NCBI GenBank assembly: GCA_000711775.1
Contig: ARYC01019938.1
Span: 1 to 64,000, forward strand
Length of the DNA: 64,000 nucleotides
Origin: Oxytricha trifallax
Lineage: Eukaryota; Ciliophora; Spirotrichea; Sporadotrichida; Oxytrichidae
Direction of reading: 5' to 3'
How positions within the stretch are numbered: the stretch's first letter is position 1; each line of letters begins with the position of its first letter. Position numbers and translations under genes: made by a program. A model generated the notes under the pieces. It was not told where the DNA came from. It worked only from the letters and a program-made list of their open reading frames with translations, and ran no database searches. This document shows, piece after piece, positions 11,251 to 22,555 of this stretch.

Positions 11251-12558
11251 GAATTTTTGGGTACTGACGTCCAGTCCTCACTGACGACGTCCACTCCTCA
11301 CCAGTGACGTCCATTCCTCACCAGTGACGTCCGATCCTCACCATTATTAATATTTCGAAAAAATTTCAAATACACTAAATTAAGAAGAAAGATTATTAAA
11401 TTTATATTTTACTAATGGAATTTAGCTGCGAATACTTTTACGTAAATGATTTCAGAAATGATTAAAACTGCTATATTAAACTATAATTAAAAATTATTAC
11501 TCAATCAAATATTAAATAAGCTCATAACTGCATTTCTTTCTGTTAAAATCACCATTTTATTTTTTAACATTTGCTTATTACATCTCTGATGATGTTAAAG
11601 AACAGGGTCTTTAATTTCGTTATTAGAATTAAAAAAATAATTTTTTACATGTCAAAACTTAAAGTGTCTTTTTTTAAAAAATCTTTTTGTGGGCTGTTAC
11701 CTACTTTCATCAAAAGTTTAATCTATTTTGGGAATCTTAATCGCTTTAATGAACAAATTTAACTTTAAATAACATTTATAACTCTTAGATCTTGATAAGA
11801 TTCTTTATTATCATCTAAATTGCATTAATAAAAAAGTTACCAATGTTTAATAAAACTAGGGATAGTTGAAACCTTTAAAACTATATTTTTAAATTATTCT
11901 TAATATATAGGGACGAAGTAGCGATTTATATTTGATTCCTATAATTTTTGGCAATTTGAATAAATTTAAACTTTTGAGTGGACTCCCCCAATCTATGTGG
12001 TTACTAATAAGGCTTATGAACTTTACAATATTATTATTTAAGATTATTTTATAACATTAATCCAATAAACAGTCATTAAACAAGATACTATTAATTTATT
12101 TCATGCTTAATTTTGTATATTAAAATATATCATAAAGATATATCTGTTTTTATAAGTTTTAATAAGGTGATAATTTTTATTGAGTTGCTAAGCTCCAAAT
12201 TTAAAGTTCAAATAAATAATGACAAATATTCAAGATAAAATTATGTATAAGTTTTTTTTCATATAAAACATTGAAAATTTACTTAATTTTCCTATTTATA
12301 ATGACAACTATACTCTAAATAAAAAAATATGAATACTATGAAATTCTCAGCTTATTACATGTTATTAATAAGATTTATGATTGCTATTTATAATATTAAT
12401 AATGCTTTTGAGATATAATGTTAGAATTGATCAATACCATTTATTATAGAGTATTTTAGAAAATTTTTGATAATGATTTATAATGGTGGGGAATGGACGT
12501 TACTGGTGAGGAATGGACGTCGTCGGTGAGGAATGGACGTCAATACCCGAATTTTTTT
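11251..12558. mobile_element. 1.3 kb element with iterated GACGTCC terminal repeats
   Basis: Left end 11,251-11,366 and right end 12,457-12,558 are inverted copies. Each is built from a tandem ~19-20-bp unit, GACGTCCATTCCTCACCAGT: four units on the left, three on the right. The outer tips (AATTTTTGGGTACTGACGTC / AATTCGGGTATTGACGTC in the same sense) also match. The interior is AT-rich without a supported gene. No clear target duplication was found. Confidence 0.75.
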
Positions 12559-13529
12559 ACATTGATAATTCAAAATTCTAAAACCCATTCATTTGCTTGA
12601 CTGATAAAGTACATCATTTAAGCATAAATTATGAGAATTTTAATAGGTTATAAGTAAGGGCTGATAGTTTCTATATTTGCAATTAAATTGAGATAATGCT
12701 AGGGTTATGGTCATTGTAAGATAATAATAGTTTAAAATAACTCTGCGCGTTTTGAAGGAATTTTAAAATCAGTGAAAAAATGAGAATTTCACCACTCCAT
12801 AACTTTTGAAAATGACTTTATCTCTTGTTTTCCTTTGTAACACTCTTGTTTAGGAGCTCAAATTTAGTGGATTCTCTTAACTTCAGGTCATCTAATGAAT
12901 TTCCGTGATACTCTCATGGAGCCCCAAAAACACTAAAATATCATGTTTAACATATTTACCATTCAATTTATAAAATAAAACATATATTTGCTATATTGTT
13001 AAAAGTTTTGAGAGTTTCTTTTTGCTGCTCATTTTCACAGCTCGTACGTAGTTTCGGCTCATAAAAAGTATTTATCTTTCTAGGCCAGCCCTTAAAACCT
13101 TGATCTGTTAAATTTTACTAATTTTGGGTGTCAATAAGATTAAGAAATATTGACAAGGGCGAATCTCCAAAATCTTGCTTGACTTCATACAAGTGATATT
13201 TGTCCAAACATTTAAATAGGCAACTTAATTTTTTCCTCCAATTATATTTAACTCAATCCAAGTAAGTCTCTGCTCAAATGTGAACATATTATAAATATCG
13301 AAATAACAATGACTCTAACTACTTAATAGTCAAGATTTTTGATTTGAATAATGTATATTCCTGTTTATATAATAATATAGATATGATAGTAATAGTGATA
13401 AACTCAAGTCTATTTTTAGATTTAACGTTTAAAGTAAGTTTCTTCACGGATATCCTGCCACTTTTAATTTAAGCTTAAGATATTCTTAAATTATAACAAC
13501 ATAATATTACAATCTTATTAATGAAAATA
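12559..13529. other. interval without a supported gene
   Basis: Moderately AT-rich sequence with no convincing coding frame on either strand. Confidence 0.45.
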
Positions 13530-13945
13530 CTAAAGAAAAGCTCATTTCTCTCTGGCCTAGAGAGCTGTGATGTTTCATCATCGATTTTCCTATCTTCACA
13601 TCTCTGCCAAATCCATATCTACCATATATAAAAAGAATGGAATATCTCACAGGGCGGTCAATCGCATAAATAGAGTGATTGACTTTAATGCTCCATTTTA
13701 TAAGGATAATTTAAATTATATATTCGATTAAATGCAGAGGGCATAGAGCATAAATGCTAAAGAAAATGTGTTTATATTCAATATATTTATTACTAATTCA
13801 TGGTACAAAAGGTACAGCAACAAATCAGTTTAAAATTATTAAGTCAAAATAAAAATTCATGCAATTCTTAATGGTAGAATTGAAAAAATGGCCTAGAAAC
13901 TTAATATTAAACCCCAAGAGAATTATATTGAAAATAAGTGATTTA
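13530..13945 (+). pseudogene. TBE transposase relic
   Basis: The translation with TAA/TAG as Gln aligns segment by segment with the transposase at 6.5-7.5 kb: AVMFHHRFS (AVMFHRKFT), KKNGISHRAVNRINRVIDF (RRNGITFKTVNRVKRVINF), NLNYIFDQMQRA (NLNYIYDQIQRA), SWYKRYSN (SWYKKYDN) and KIHAILNG (VTHAILAG). It covers only the middle of the protein. The catalytic DEAVF is eroded to KENVFIF. The strong divergence points to an older TBE subfamily. Confidence 0.85.
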
Positions 13946-14098
13946 TAAAGATTCATTAATCAACTATCATTAATTATTTATTTATAATTTTAAAATTGGT
14001 TTTATATTCACTCATTAACAAGAATACAAATTTCATTATATTTTAATTATTTTGAAGCATATATATAAATTTTTTCTTGCATTTTTTATGTTGTGATA

Positions 14099-16345
14099 TC
14101 ATTTTAATAAGTCTAATATACTTTTCTTTTGTTGTTTTTCTTGTTTTACTTTATCATAAAAAACATCAGGAACTTCCAAAAATTCAAGTTCTACTATGGA
14201 ATCCTTCTTTAATCTTAAGAATTCCTCTACGAGTATTTCACTCAATCATTGACTATTTTCATAATCATCTCAATCAAAATCTAAAATTAATAGATTTATT
14301 TGATATTCTAAATTAAGAATTTTAATTTTAGGTATATATAACAAATATAATTTAGTAATACTGAAATATGATTTATATGTTCAAGTGGTATAAGATGATT
14401 GATTAAACTCTTTATTATGAGTTCGAATCTCAAGAAGTAGCTTTTTAAATCAATAAAGCTAATAATAAATATAAAAGCAATTTAATTTGAAATTTTGATT
14501 AATATGAATTCTATAATCACCTTTACACAAATAATTTTATATAATCCATTCTCTTCAATGATAAAGATTGAATAATATATCGAGTTCTTGTAATTACTCA
14601 GAGTTGTATATGAGATCATTCTGTACTTTATTTTATAAGTTATCGTTTATAAAACTATAGACTCTAGGTAAAAATATCTAAGATTAAACATAATGCCTGT
14701 ATTTAATATTCCTTTTTGCCCTTAATATAGTAGAACAAAATAATATTAAGGTTATTAAATTTTGCTATATCACTAAATGCAAGGCTTGATGATAGATACA
14801 TGTTGATTTTATAATTAGTCTAAACATAAAGTAGTTTGATTAGATTTTTATTGAAAAAAAGTAAGCTGTACAGATATACTTTATTAGGGCTTTAAATATG
14901 GTCTTTTATTAAAAATTAGTAATTAAAGTAAGTATATGTAGTAAATTTTTATTTTCTCGCACAAATTTAAGCCGATAGTCATATGGTTGATTTCTGAGTT
15001 TTATCTTTCTTAACTGTTGATTTATTTTTTCAATTTTTTCTTCATTTAACTTGATTAGGTTTATGGTAATGAATTATTTAAGCAAGTTTGCATAGGCAAC
15101 AATTTAGCTTGTCGCATTTTTTAATCCTTTACTTAGAATCTCTCAGAAATGCCTCTAAAGTAATTTTTTATTTCCATTTCATACTATATTGTTATAACAG
15201 GTAAAAACTAGTATTCATTGAATTAAAAGAATTATCTGCTTCTCTTAAATCATGCCTCTGATAGAAAAAGAAATGGTAAATAGTAAATTTCATAAAGGAT
15301 AAGCTTACACTAATCCAAAATAGCAGATCCTGGCTGAATATATTTAAATAATCTAAATTACACAATTCTTTTTATAATATTAATTTTTATTCTGTTTGTA
15401 ATTTTTCAGATTTTTTCCGGTTTTTTGGAAGAGTACATTAATTATATAAATATCTAATTTATTAAAATGTGAATGCAATTGATAAATCTGATTTAATAAT
15501 AAATCCATTTATAAATATATTTACAAATATTAGTAAATAAGAACTAATAATTATAAAAGATTACAAAATATGATACACTATATACCATGTTGCTAAATTG
15601 AGAAAACTTTTCATTTTATAACTGGTTTATGTTTATTTATAAATAAAAAATGAATATTATTAAATAAATTACAAGATTTATCTATAGCATTAATAATGTA
15701 ATTAATAAGAGTAAAAAAAAAATAAATGTCTTCTTCGAAAAATCGACTAAATGCAAAAAAAAACAATAATAAAATTAACATTTTAAAATAAAAACAAATA
15801 ATATTGATAAAGAAAATTTATTTATACAAAATAAATTAATAAAGAAAACAAGTTAAGTATGTAATAATAAATAATAATAAAAAAAAAAAAGGATTAATCG
15901 TTATATTTTCAGGGTTAAATTCAGTATAACTATTATCAAAATTAAAATTATACGTTAAGCCATATAATATAAATAAATACTCATCATTAATTGACCTTAT
16001 ACTCTGGCTAATTCCAATTTCTCCTAGAAGTCACAAACAAAGTAATGCTGATCAAATATTTCAAGCGTCTATTTTATAGCATGCTTGTGATGTTTTGAAT
16101 TACTTTTTAGCAATTCCTCATTAAGATTTTTTTAATCATTCTTTGCCAAAAATCTCTGAAATGACCAAATCTTAAATTTTGATATTCCTCTATAAAAGGC
16201 CTAAATTGAAAATATACAAACAAAGACTGTCACTACGTTTCGGCTAAAATAAATTTACAGAGCGTATTTAAATCAAAAGACTCTACCAAAATTTTTTGTC
16301 ATCGCTTTTTAAATCTGGTGACGATAAGCTAGCCAATTCCTTCAA
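14099..16345 (-). CDS. uncharacterised gene in several coding blocks
   Basis: Three less AT-rich blocks on the minus strand read as protein with TAA/TAG as Gln. The first, 16,345-15,995, includes FRPFIEEYQNLRFGHFRDF and IFDQHYFVCDFQEKLELAR. The second, 15,305-14,640, includes EADNSFNSMNTSFYLL, QQYSMKWKQKITLEAFLRDS and LNEEKIEKINQQLRKIK. The last, ~14,330-14,099, includes SEILVEEFLRLKKDSIVELE and ends at a TGA at 14,099-14,101. The gaps are AT-rich and probably IESs or introns. Frame changes and two in-frame TGAs near the last block prevent a single clean frame. No family recognised; charged and helical, probably soluble. Confidence 0.55.
14375..14442 (+). other. tRNA-like A-box/B-box sequence
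   Basis: TGTTCAAGTGG resembles a Pol III A box and AGTTCGAATCT a B box, spaced as in a tRNA. An acceptor stem and an anticodon arm do not form, so this is a decayed tRNA or tRNA-derived SINE fragment. It lies in a non-coding gap of the minus-strand gene. Confidence 0.4.
15310..15990. other. AT-rich gap, probable IES or intron
   Basis: About 680 bp of very AT-rich DNA separates two minus-strand coding blocks that read as parts of one protein. Exact pointers cannot be fixed without the macronuclear sequence. Confidence 0.45.
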
Positions 16346-16465
16346 AATGTAAATGTATAGCAATAAAAATTAAAAAAGCATGAATTTAATAAAAATATTT
16401 ATTATATTTATATAATAATCATTCGTTTTGCTTTAAAGTCAATACCTATTTAAAAGGAGCTCTAA

Positions 16466-16884
16466 TATTGGAGAAATACAATGGAATTTGGAAAATTAAA
16501 TTAAAATTCAATTATTTTATTTTAAAATCTTGGCATTTAAAGTTGGGCAATTTAAACGATCTTGGGCTCATTCGATAGAGAATTCAAAATAAGCCGGACT
16601 TTACTATTAGCGGTACTATTTTATCGCATCCCTGGAGCGAGATAACTTGAGTTTTATGTGAGGGTATAATACAATGAATTTAAAAGTGTTTAATTAAACT
16701 CAAGTTATCTCGCTCCAGGGATGCGATAAAATAGTACCGCTAATAGTAAAGTCCGGCTTATTTTGAATTCTCTATCGAATGAGCCCAAGATCGTTTAAAT
16801 TGCCCAACTTTAAATGCCAAGATTTTAAAATAAAATAATTGAATTTTAATTTAATTTTCCAAATTCCATTGTATTTCTTCAATA
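16466..16884. mobile_element. foldback element, shared-core family, copy 1
   Basis: A near-perfect palindrome with ~190-bp arms and a ~40-bp loop. Both ends read TA-TTG(G/A)AGAAATACAATGG, giving a TA at each edge as for Tc1/mariner-type or TA-bounded insertions. The arm core contains TCGATAGAGAATTCAAAATA, CGGACTTTACTATTAGCGGT and ATCGCATCCCTGGAGCGAGA, which recurs in the foldback at 34,363. There is no coding frame, so it is a non-autonomous MITE or an IES. Confidence 0.9.
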
Positions 16885-17020
16885 TTCATTTACTCTATAA
16901 ATTATCAATGGTATTAAACCTTAAAAAATGTTAGATCGTCTTTACTTTCTTATAAAAATTAAAACTATATTATTATATAAAAAAATGGTGCTCTTACTAA
17001 AGAATTTTAATTAAGACTTG

Positions 17021-17371
17021 TAAAACCCCTTGATTCATTTAAGACTGAAAATAAGGGTAAATATAGAAGAAAATGAATAAAGTGCAGATAAATATACTTA
17101 CTACTGGTAGGTTGAGGAGTCTTTGTTATCTTGTTGGCTAGAATTTTTAGAGATGGCCAAAAATTAATTTTAATTGGTAGAGATGGTTTTCGTTTTAAAG
17201 TTTAAATAATCCTACTAATGCTTTTAATATTGCTGGAATCAATTTTAATTTATGATCAGTTAATAATCTTTTATCAATATATTATTCTAATTATTTCTAT
17301 TTTAGCAATTAAACTTAATCTGTTTATTCTTAACGCCTTATTTCCATTCTTAATAGAATCAAGGGGTTTTA
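17021..17371. repeat. small inverted-repeat unit with AAAACCCC tips, 1
   Basis: TAAAACCCCTTGATTCATTT at the left is matched in inverse orientation at 17,331-17,371. The interior is AT-rich. Confidence 0.6.
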
Positions 17372-17510
17372 TGTTCATTAATTTAACTCAAAGACTAATT
17401 TTATTACATTCCCTCTTATTTCTTTGTTACACTTTTAAGCCAAATTATTACCCTTATTTTTTTCTGAATTATTAAAAATATTAACTGTATTGATAAATGG
17501 GTCGTGTTAT

Positions 17511-17754
17511 AAAACCCCATGATTCATTTAAGAATTAAGATAGGGGTGTATTTATAATTAATCAAAAATTTAATTATTATTGGCCAGAATCAATTAAAAA
17601 AATAAGCTTAAAAATAAATATACGCAACCTGATTGGTTTAATTTATAGGAAAATTATTCGAGCCAATAGTTTTAATAATTGGGCTAGTCATTATAATATT
17701 ACGCGAATAATAATTAGATAAATTAGAAATACCCCCTATCTTAATTCCTAAAAG
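17511..17754. repeat. small inverted-repeat unit with AAAACCCC tip, 2
   Basis: AAAACCCCATGATTCATTTA at the left repeats the tip of the unit at 17,021. TTTAAGAATTAAGATAGGGG pairs with 17,731-17,754. The right side lacks the AAAACCCC part. Confidence 0.5.
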
Positions 17755-18611
17755 AGATTTTAGCAGCTATTTTTTTATATCCTTTTAAAAGACCCTTGTA
17801 GAATTCAATAATATTAAACTATGGGCTGTAAGGTACGTTGAATACTGGTGTTATTATTAGTTGTTCATAACTTTATTTTTGGTTTTTTGTCTATTGAGCA
17901 GAAAGAAAATCCATAAATAGAATAATCACTTATTCATGGCATTTCTCTCTCAGTTGCTCTAAGAATTTAATATACAGCTCTGTTTTAATATAGCGAGGAT
18001 GAATATTATCAAATTAGATTTAAAATGGAAAATTATGAAAATATAAATTAAATTATTAATTAAATATGGGAAATTGTATTTTTTGAATTATATATTATCG
18101 TTTTTACTGATAATGATTTAAATTTGATATATTTTAACAGTCAATAATTTGTCTCATCAATATATCAAATTAGATTTATCATATCTTAACCGTAGATCCT
18201 TTAAATTTAACCTTTAAAACTTTTAACTTCTGATAAATTAATATCTCTCTATACAAAAAAACTATGAAAAGATTTTATAAGTTTAAGATGTAGAGAAAAA
18301 TCTAACGACATTATTACATTCTTATAGTATTCACAAAAAAATTTCCCCCATCGAGATAAATCGATTTTAAGTATTTCTCTGCCTCAAACTTCCTTTCTTG
18401 TCTCTTCAACCAAATTGCTTGAGGACTTGGTCTGAATAAATTTTTTGTGTATTTAATCAAGATCCACATTTTATCTTCTATGAGTCTTTCATCAGGAAAT
18501 TCATACGAATTACTATCCTCAAAATTGTGAAATTCGTATGAATTTTATATGACTTTCAGTAAAATTGAAATATCTCACTGAGTAATTTTTTCTATGAATT
18601 ATGAGTAGGAT

Positions 18612-19407
18612 CATCGATATTTATATCGATTACAAAAATTAATTATTATAGCCATTTGATGGCATTGAGTCTTATATAAGCAAAACCCAATTATTTATTT
18701 GAAACATTGTGATTTTTGAGAATTTTGGTTTTTAACGAACGAAGACTAATTAAATGACATTGTTTAAGTTATCTAAAATGCCTTACTTAATTAAACTAAT
18801 ATACTAGATTTAAATATAATAATTATTAAGCTAATATAAGTATAATATTAAATACATTATATTTTAACTAAGTATTAATAATTATTAAGTCTCAAATTAA
18901 GGAATCCTAATAATCCTTATGTAATTAGTCATAATTCTAGCTGTAATTATGCTTATTTCTATATCGATTTTTTAGGATCCCTTCTTATCATATATAATAA
19001 TTTTTTATCCACAAATAGAAAATAAATGAAAAAATTTTGAATCACTATTCTTAAAAGAACAATGTTCCTAAAATCTAATTAGAATTTGTAAAAGTCTATA
19101 TAGACTTGTAAATTATAATTTAATCTAATTTAAACTATTATTAAAACAGTATTACATTTTTAGAATATATACTATAATATATTAATAATGTCTTATATTA
19201 GGACAATAAATTATTAATATATACATAGTTAAAATTATCAATGCATTAATAGTTTACATAACATAAGTAATATTGATTTATATGAATTTCACTAATGTTA
19301 GATTAGTGAAATGCATTTCACTAATTTATTATTAGTGAAATTCATATAAAATAATATATAAATGCCATTATGAATAAGAACCATTTTCATCAGGTTCGAA
19401 AATTAAT
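18612..19407. mobile_element. 796-bp insertion in the left palindrome arm
   Basis: The right arm reads GAGTAGGATGGAACATG (reverse complement) with no gap, while the left arm has 796 bp in the middle of it, with GGAT duplicated at both sides (18,608-18,611 and 19,408-19,411). The ends are not inverted repeats. A nested short hairpin (TTTCACTAAT...ATTAGTGAAA) lies near its right end. Confidence 0.7.
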
Positions 19408-21933
19408 GGATGGAACATGTAGCTTATGTTTTGATCTACATTATCCATTCTAGAGTCAAGCCGTGAAAAAATCGCTGCTTGAGTTATTTTCATTTCTTTT
19501 CAGGCACTCGACCCATTTTTGATTTTTGTTACATTATAACAAACATCACCCCTAAGTCATATGGACACAATTCCAAAATGGACACAAATTCCGGACACAA
19601 TTACGGACACTATTCCAAAAGTAGAGTTCAAACCCCATCACTTATCTATAACTTCAAACAAACTCCCTTTTCCATATCAGTACAACTTTTAGATCATTAT
19701 GGGGTTCGAAAAAGAGGATTTAGAGGTTTTCTCGCTTGAGTGAAGAGATATTGAAAAATTTAGAATTTTGTTTCAATTGACAAATCTATAAGCCAAGAAG
19801 AATAATTATATTAAAATTTAAAGACATTAGGTTAGAGAGATATTGAAGTCAAAAGTCAAGGCATCGATCTTTTTCTTTTCCCTTAATAACTTCCTTCATT
19901 ATGAGATTCATGGAAGATGAGCAGGATAAAAGTTATAGCCCATACCCTAAGCTCTCAATTGGTACATATATTTCAATGCAAATTCATTTAGGATAGAGAG
20001 ATAAATTGAAAATATACTCAAAAACTTTCGAAAATTATCAGAAATATTGAAATCAATTTTTCTCGCTTGGCAAGTTAGATGGTAAAAAACTCAATTAAAA
20101 TCTTAAATAGATTTTCACATGGAGAATATTTCTTCTCCTAAAGTCAAATCAATAGCTAATTACTTTTAAGAGATAAATCGAAAATAAATCTGAAATTCAA
20201 AATTAAGAGTGAAAACTCAAATGTAACAAACATCACTCATAGAAATACTTGAGGTAATGAAATTTAGATTTTATGAAGAGCATGTTCTAATCTATCTTTT
20301 ATCATAAAAAAGTCTTTCAATATCATTTCACTGAGCATAGAAAACCCTCAAACTGTAATGGATAATTTTCTGATATTTAAAAACCAATTTCAAAAATTTT
20401 ATTTTCCTAAAATTATCCATTAGAGTTTGAGGGTTTTCTATGCTCAGTGAAATGATATTGAAAGACTTTTTTATGATAAAAGATAGATTAGAACATGCTC
20501 TTCATAAAATCTAAATTTCATTACCTCAAGTATTTCTATGAGTGATGTTTGTTACATTTGAGTTTTCACTCTTAATTTTGAATTTCAGATTTATTTTCGA
20601 TTTATCTCTTAAAAGTAATTAGCTATTGATTTGACTTTAGGAGAAGAAATATTCTCCATGTGAAAATCTATTTAAGATTTTAATTGAGTTTTTTACCATC
20701 TAACTTGCCAAGCGAGAAAAATTGATTTCAATATTTCTGATAATTTTCGAAAGTTTTTGAGTATATTTTCAATTTATCTCTCTATCCTAAATGAATTTGC
20801 ATTGAAATATATGTACCAATTGAGAGCTTAGGGTATGGGCTATAACTTTTATCCTGCTCATCTTCCATGAATCTCATAATGAAGGAAGTTATTAAGGGAA
20901 AAGAAAAAGATCGATGCCTTGACTTTTGACTTCAATATCTCTCTAACCTAATGTCTTTAAATTTTAATATAATTATTCTTCTTGGCTTATAGATTTGTCA
21001 ATTGAAACAAAATTCTAAATTTTTCAATATCTCTTCACTCAAGCGAGAAAACCTCTAAATCCTCTTTTTCGAACCCCATAATGATCTAAAAGTTGTACTG
21101 ATATGGAAAAGGGAGTTTGTTTGAAGTTATAGATAAGTGATGGGGTTTGAACTCTACTTTTGGAATAGTGTCCGTAATTGTGTCCGGAATTTGTGTCCAT
21201 TTTGGAATTGTGTCCATATGACTTAGGGGTGATGTTTGTTATAATGTAACAAAAATCAAAAATGGGTCGAGTGCCTGAAAAGAAATGAAAATAACTCAAG
21301 CAGCGATTTTTTCACGGCTTGACTCTAGAATGGATAATGTAGATCAAAACATAAGCTACATGTTCCATCCTACTCATAATTCATAGAAAAAATTACTCAG
21401 TGAGATATTTCAATTTTACTGAAAGTCATATAAAATTCATACGAATTTCACAATTTTGAGGATAGTAATTCGTATGAATTTCCTGATGAAAGACTCATAG
21501 AAGATAAAATGTGGATCTTGATTAAATACACAAAAAATTTATTCAGACCAAGTCCTCAAGCAATTTGGTTGAAGAGACAAGAAAGGAAGTTTGAGGCAGA
21601 GAAATACTTAAAATCGATTTATCTCGATGGGGGAAATTTTTTTGTGAATACTATAAGAATGTAATAATGTCGTTAGATTTTTCTCTACATCTTAAACTTA
21701 TAAAATCTTTTCATAGTTTTTTTGTATAGAGAGATATTAATTTATCAGAAGTTAAAAGTTTTAAAGGTTAAATTTAAAGGATCTACGGTTAAGATATGAT
21801 AAATCTAATTTGATATATTGATGAGACAAATTATTGACTGTTAAAATATATCAAATTTAAATCATTATCAGTAAAAACGATAATATATAATTCAAAAAAT
21901 ACAATTTCCCATATTTAATTAATAATTTAATTT

Positions 21934-22555
21934 GGCTATGGGGAAGCATCCTCCCCTAATGTATACTTTTTATTTTGTAGTCTGATAGAGTTTTAAACGC
22001 TGAGTAATAGTAATTGATGAACATGGTCTACGCAAGCAATAGTTTTTGAGCTATGACCTCTTATAAGTCAACAAACTATATATAAAATCATAATAAAATT
22101 GACAATAATTTTCAATTTTTTTCAAATTTTTTATTTTTATTAAATTATTGATTTAAGTTAAAAATAAGAAATTAAAAAAAAATATATAAATCTTATTTAA
22201 TTATTAACAATAAATCGAACCTAATTGCTTTAGCATATTTTTAATAAGAGAGAATATTTTTTATTTTATAATTTTGTTAATAATAATTAAATAAGATTTA
22301 TATATTTTTTTTTAATTTCTTATTTTTCACTTAAATCTATAATTTAATAAAAATAAAAAATTTGAAGAAAAATTGAAAACTTTTTGTCAATTTTATTATG
22401 AGTTTATATATAGTTTGTTGACTTATAAGAGGCCATAGCTCAAAAACTATTGCTCGCGTAGACCATGTTCAACAATTACTATTACTCAGCGTAAAAAACT
22501 CTATCAGACTACAAAATAAAAAGTATACATTAGGGGAGGATGCTTCCCCATAGCC
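21934..22555. mobile_element. 622-bp foldback with 8-bp target duplication
   Basis: The ends are GGCTATGGGGAAGCATCCTC in inverted orientation, and the inverted arms run through most of the element. TTTAATTT is duplicated at 21,926-21,933 and 22,556-22,563. The other arm of the giant palindrome preserves the empty site with one TTTAATTT, which proves an insertion. An 8-bp duplication fits hAT-type transposases, but no transposase is present. Confidence 0.93.

Noticed and set aside
11270-11345. CRISPR-like array (regular ~20-bp repeats).
   Set aside because: Repeats are head to tail without spacers, are mirrored at the other end of an element, and the organism is eukaryotic.
11571-11762. 63-codon frame inside the GACGTCC-repeat element.
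   Set aside because: Starts at TTA/TTG context without ATG, AT-rich composition, no domain; likely chance.
17218-17475. 85-codon hydrophobic frame.
   Set aside because: Hydrophobicity follows from extreme T-richness; it overlaps an inverted-repeat unit.
19479-21299. Identical 86-codon frames on opposite strands.
   Set aside because: They are mirror copies in the two palindrome arms, start at TTG, and have a low-quality composition.
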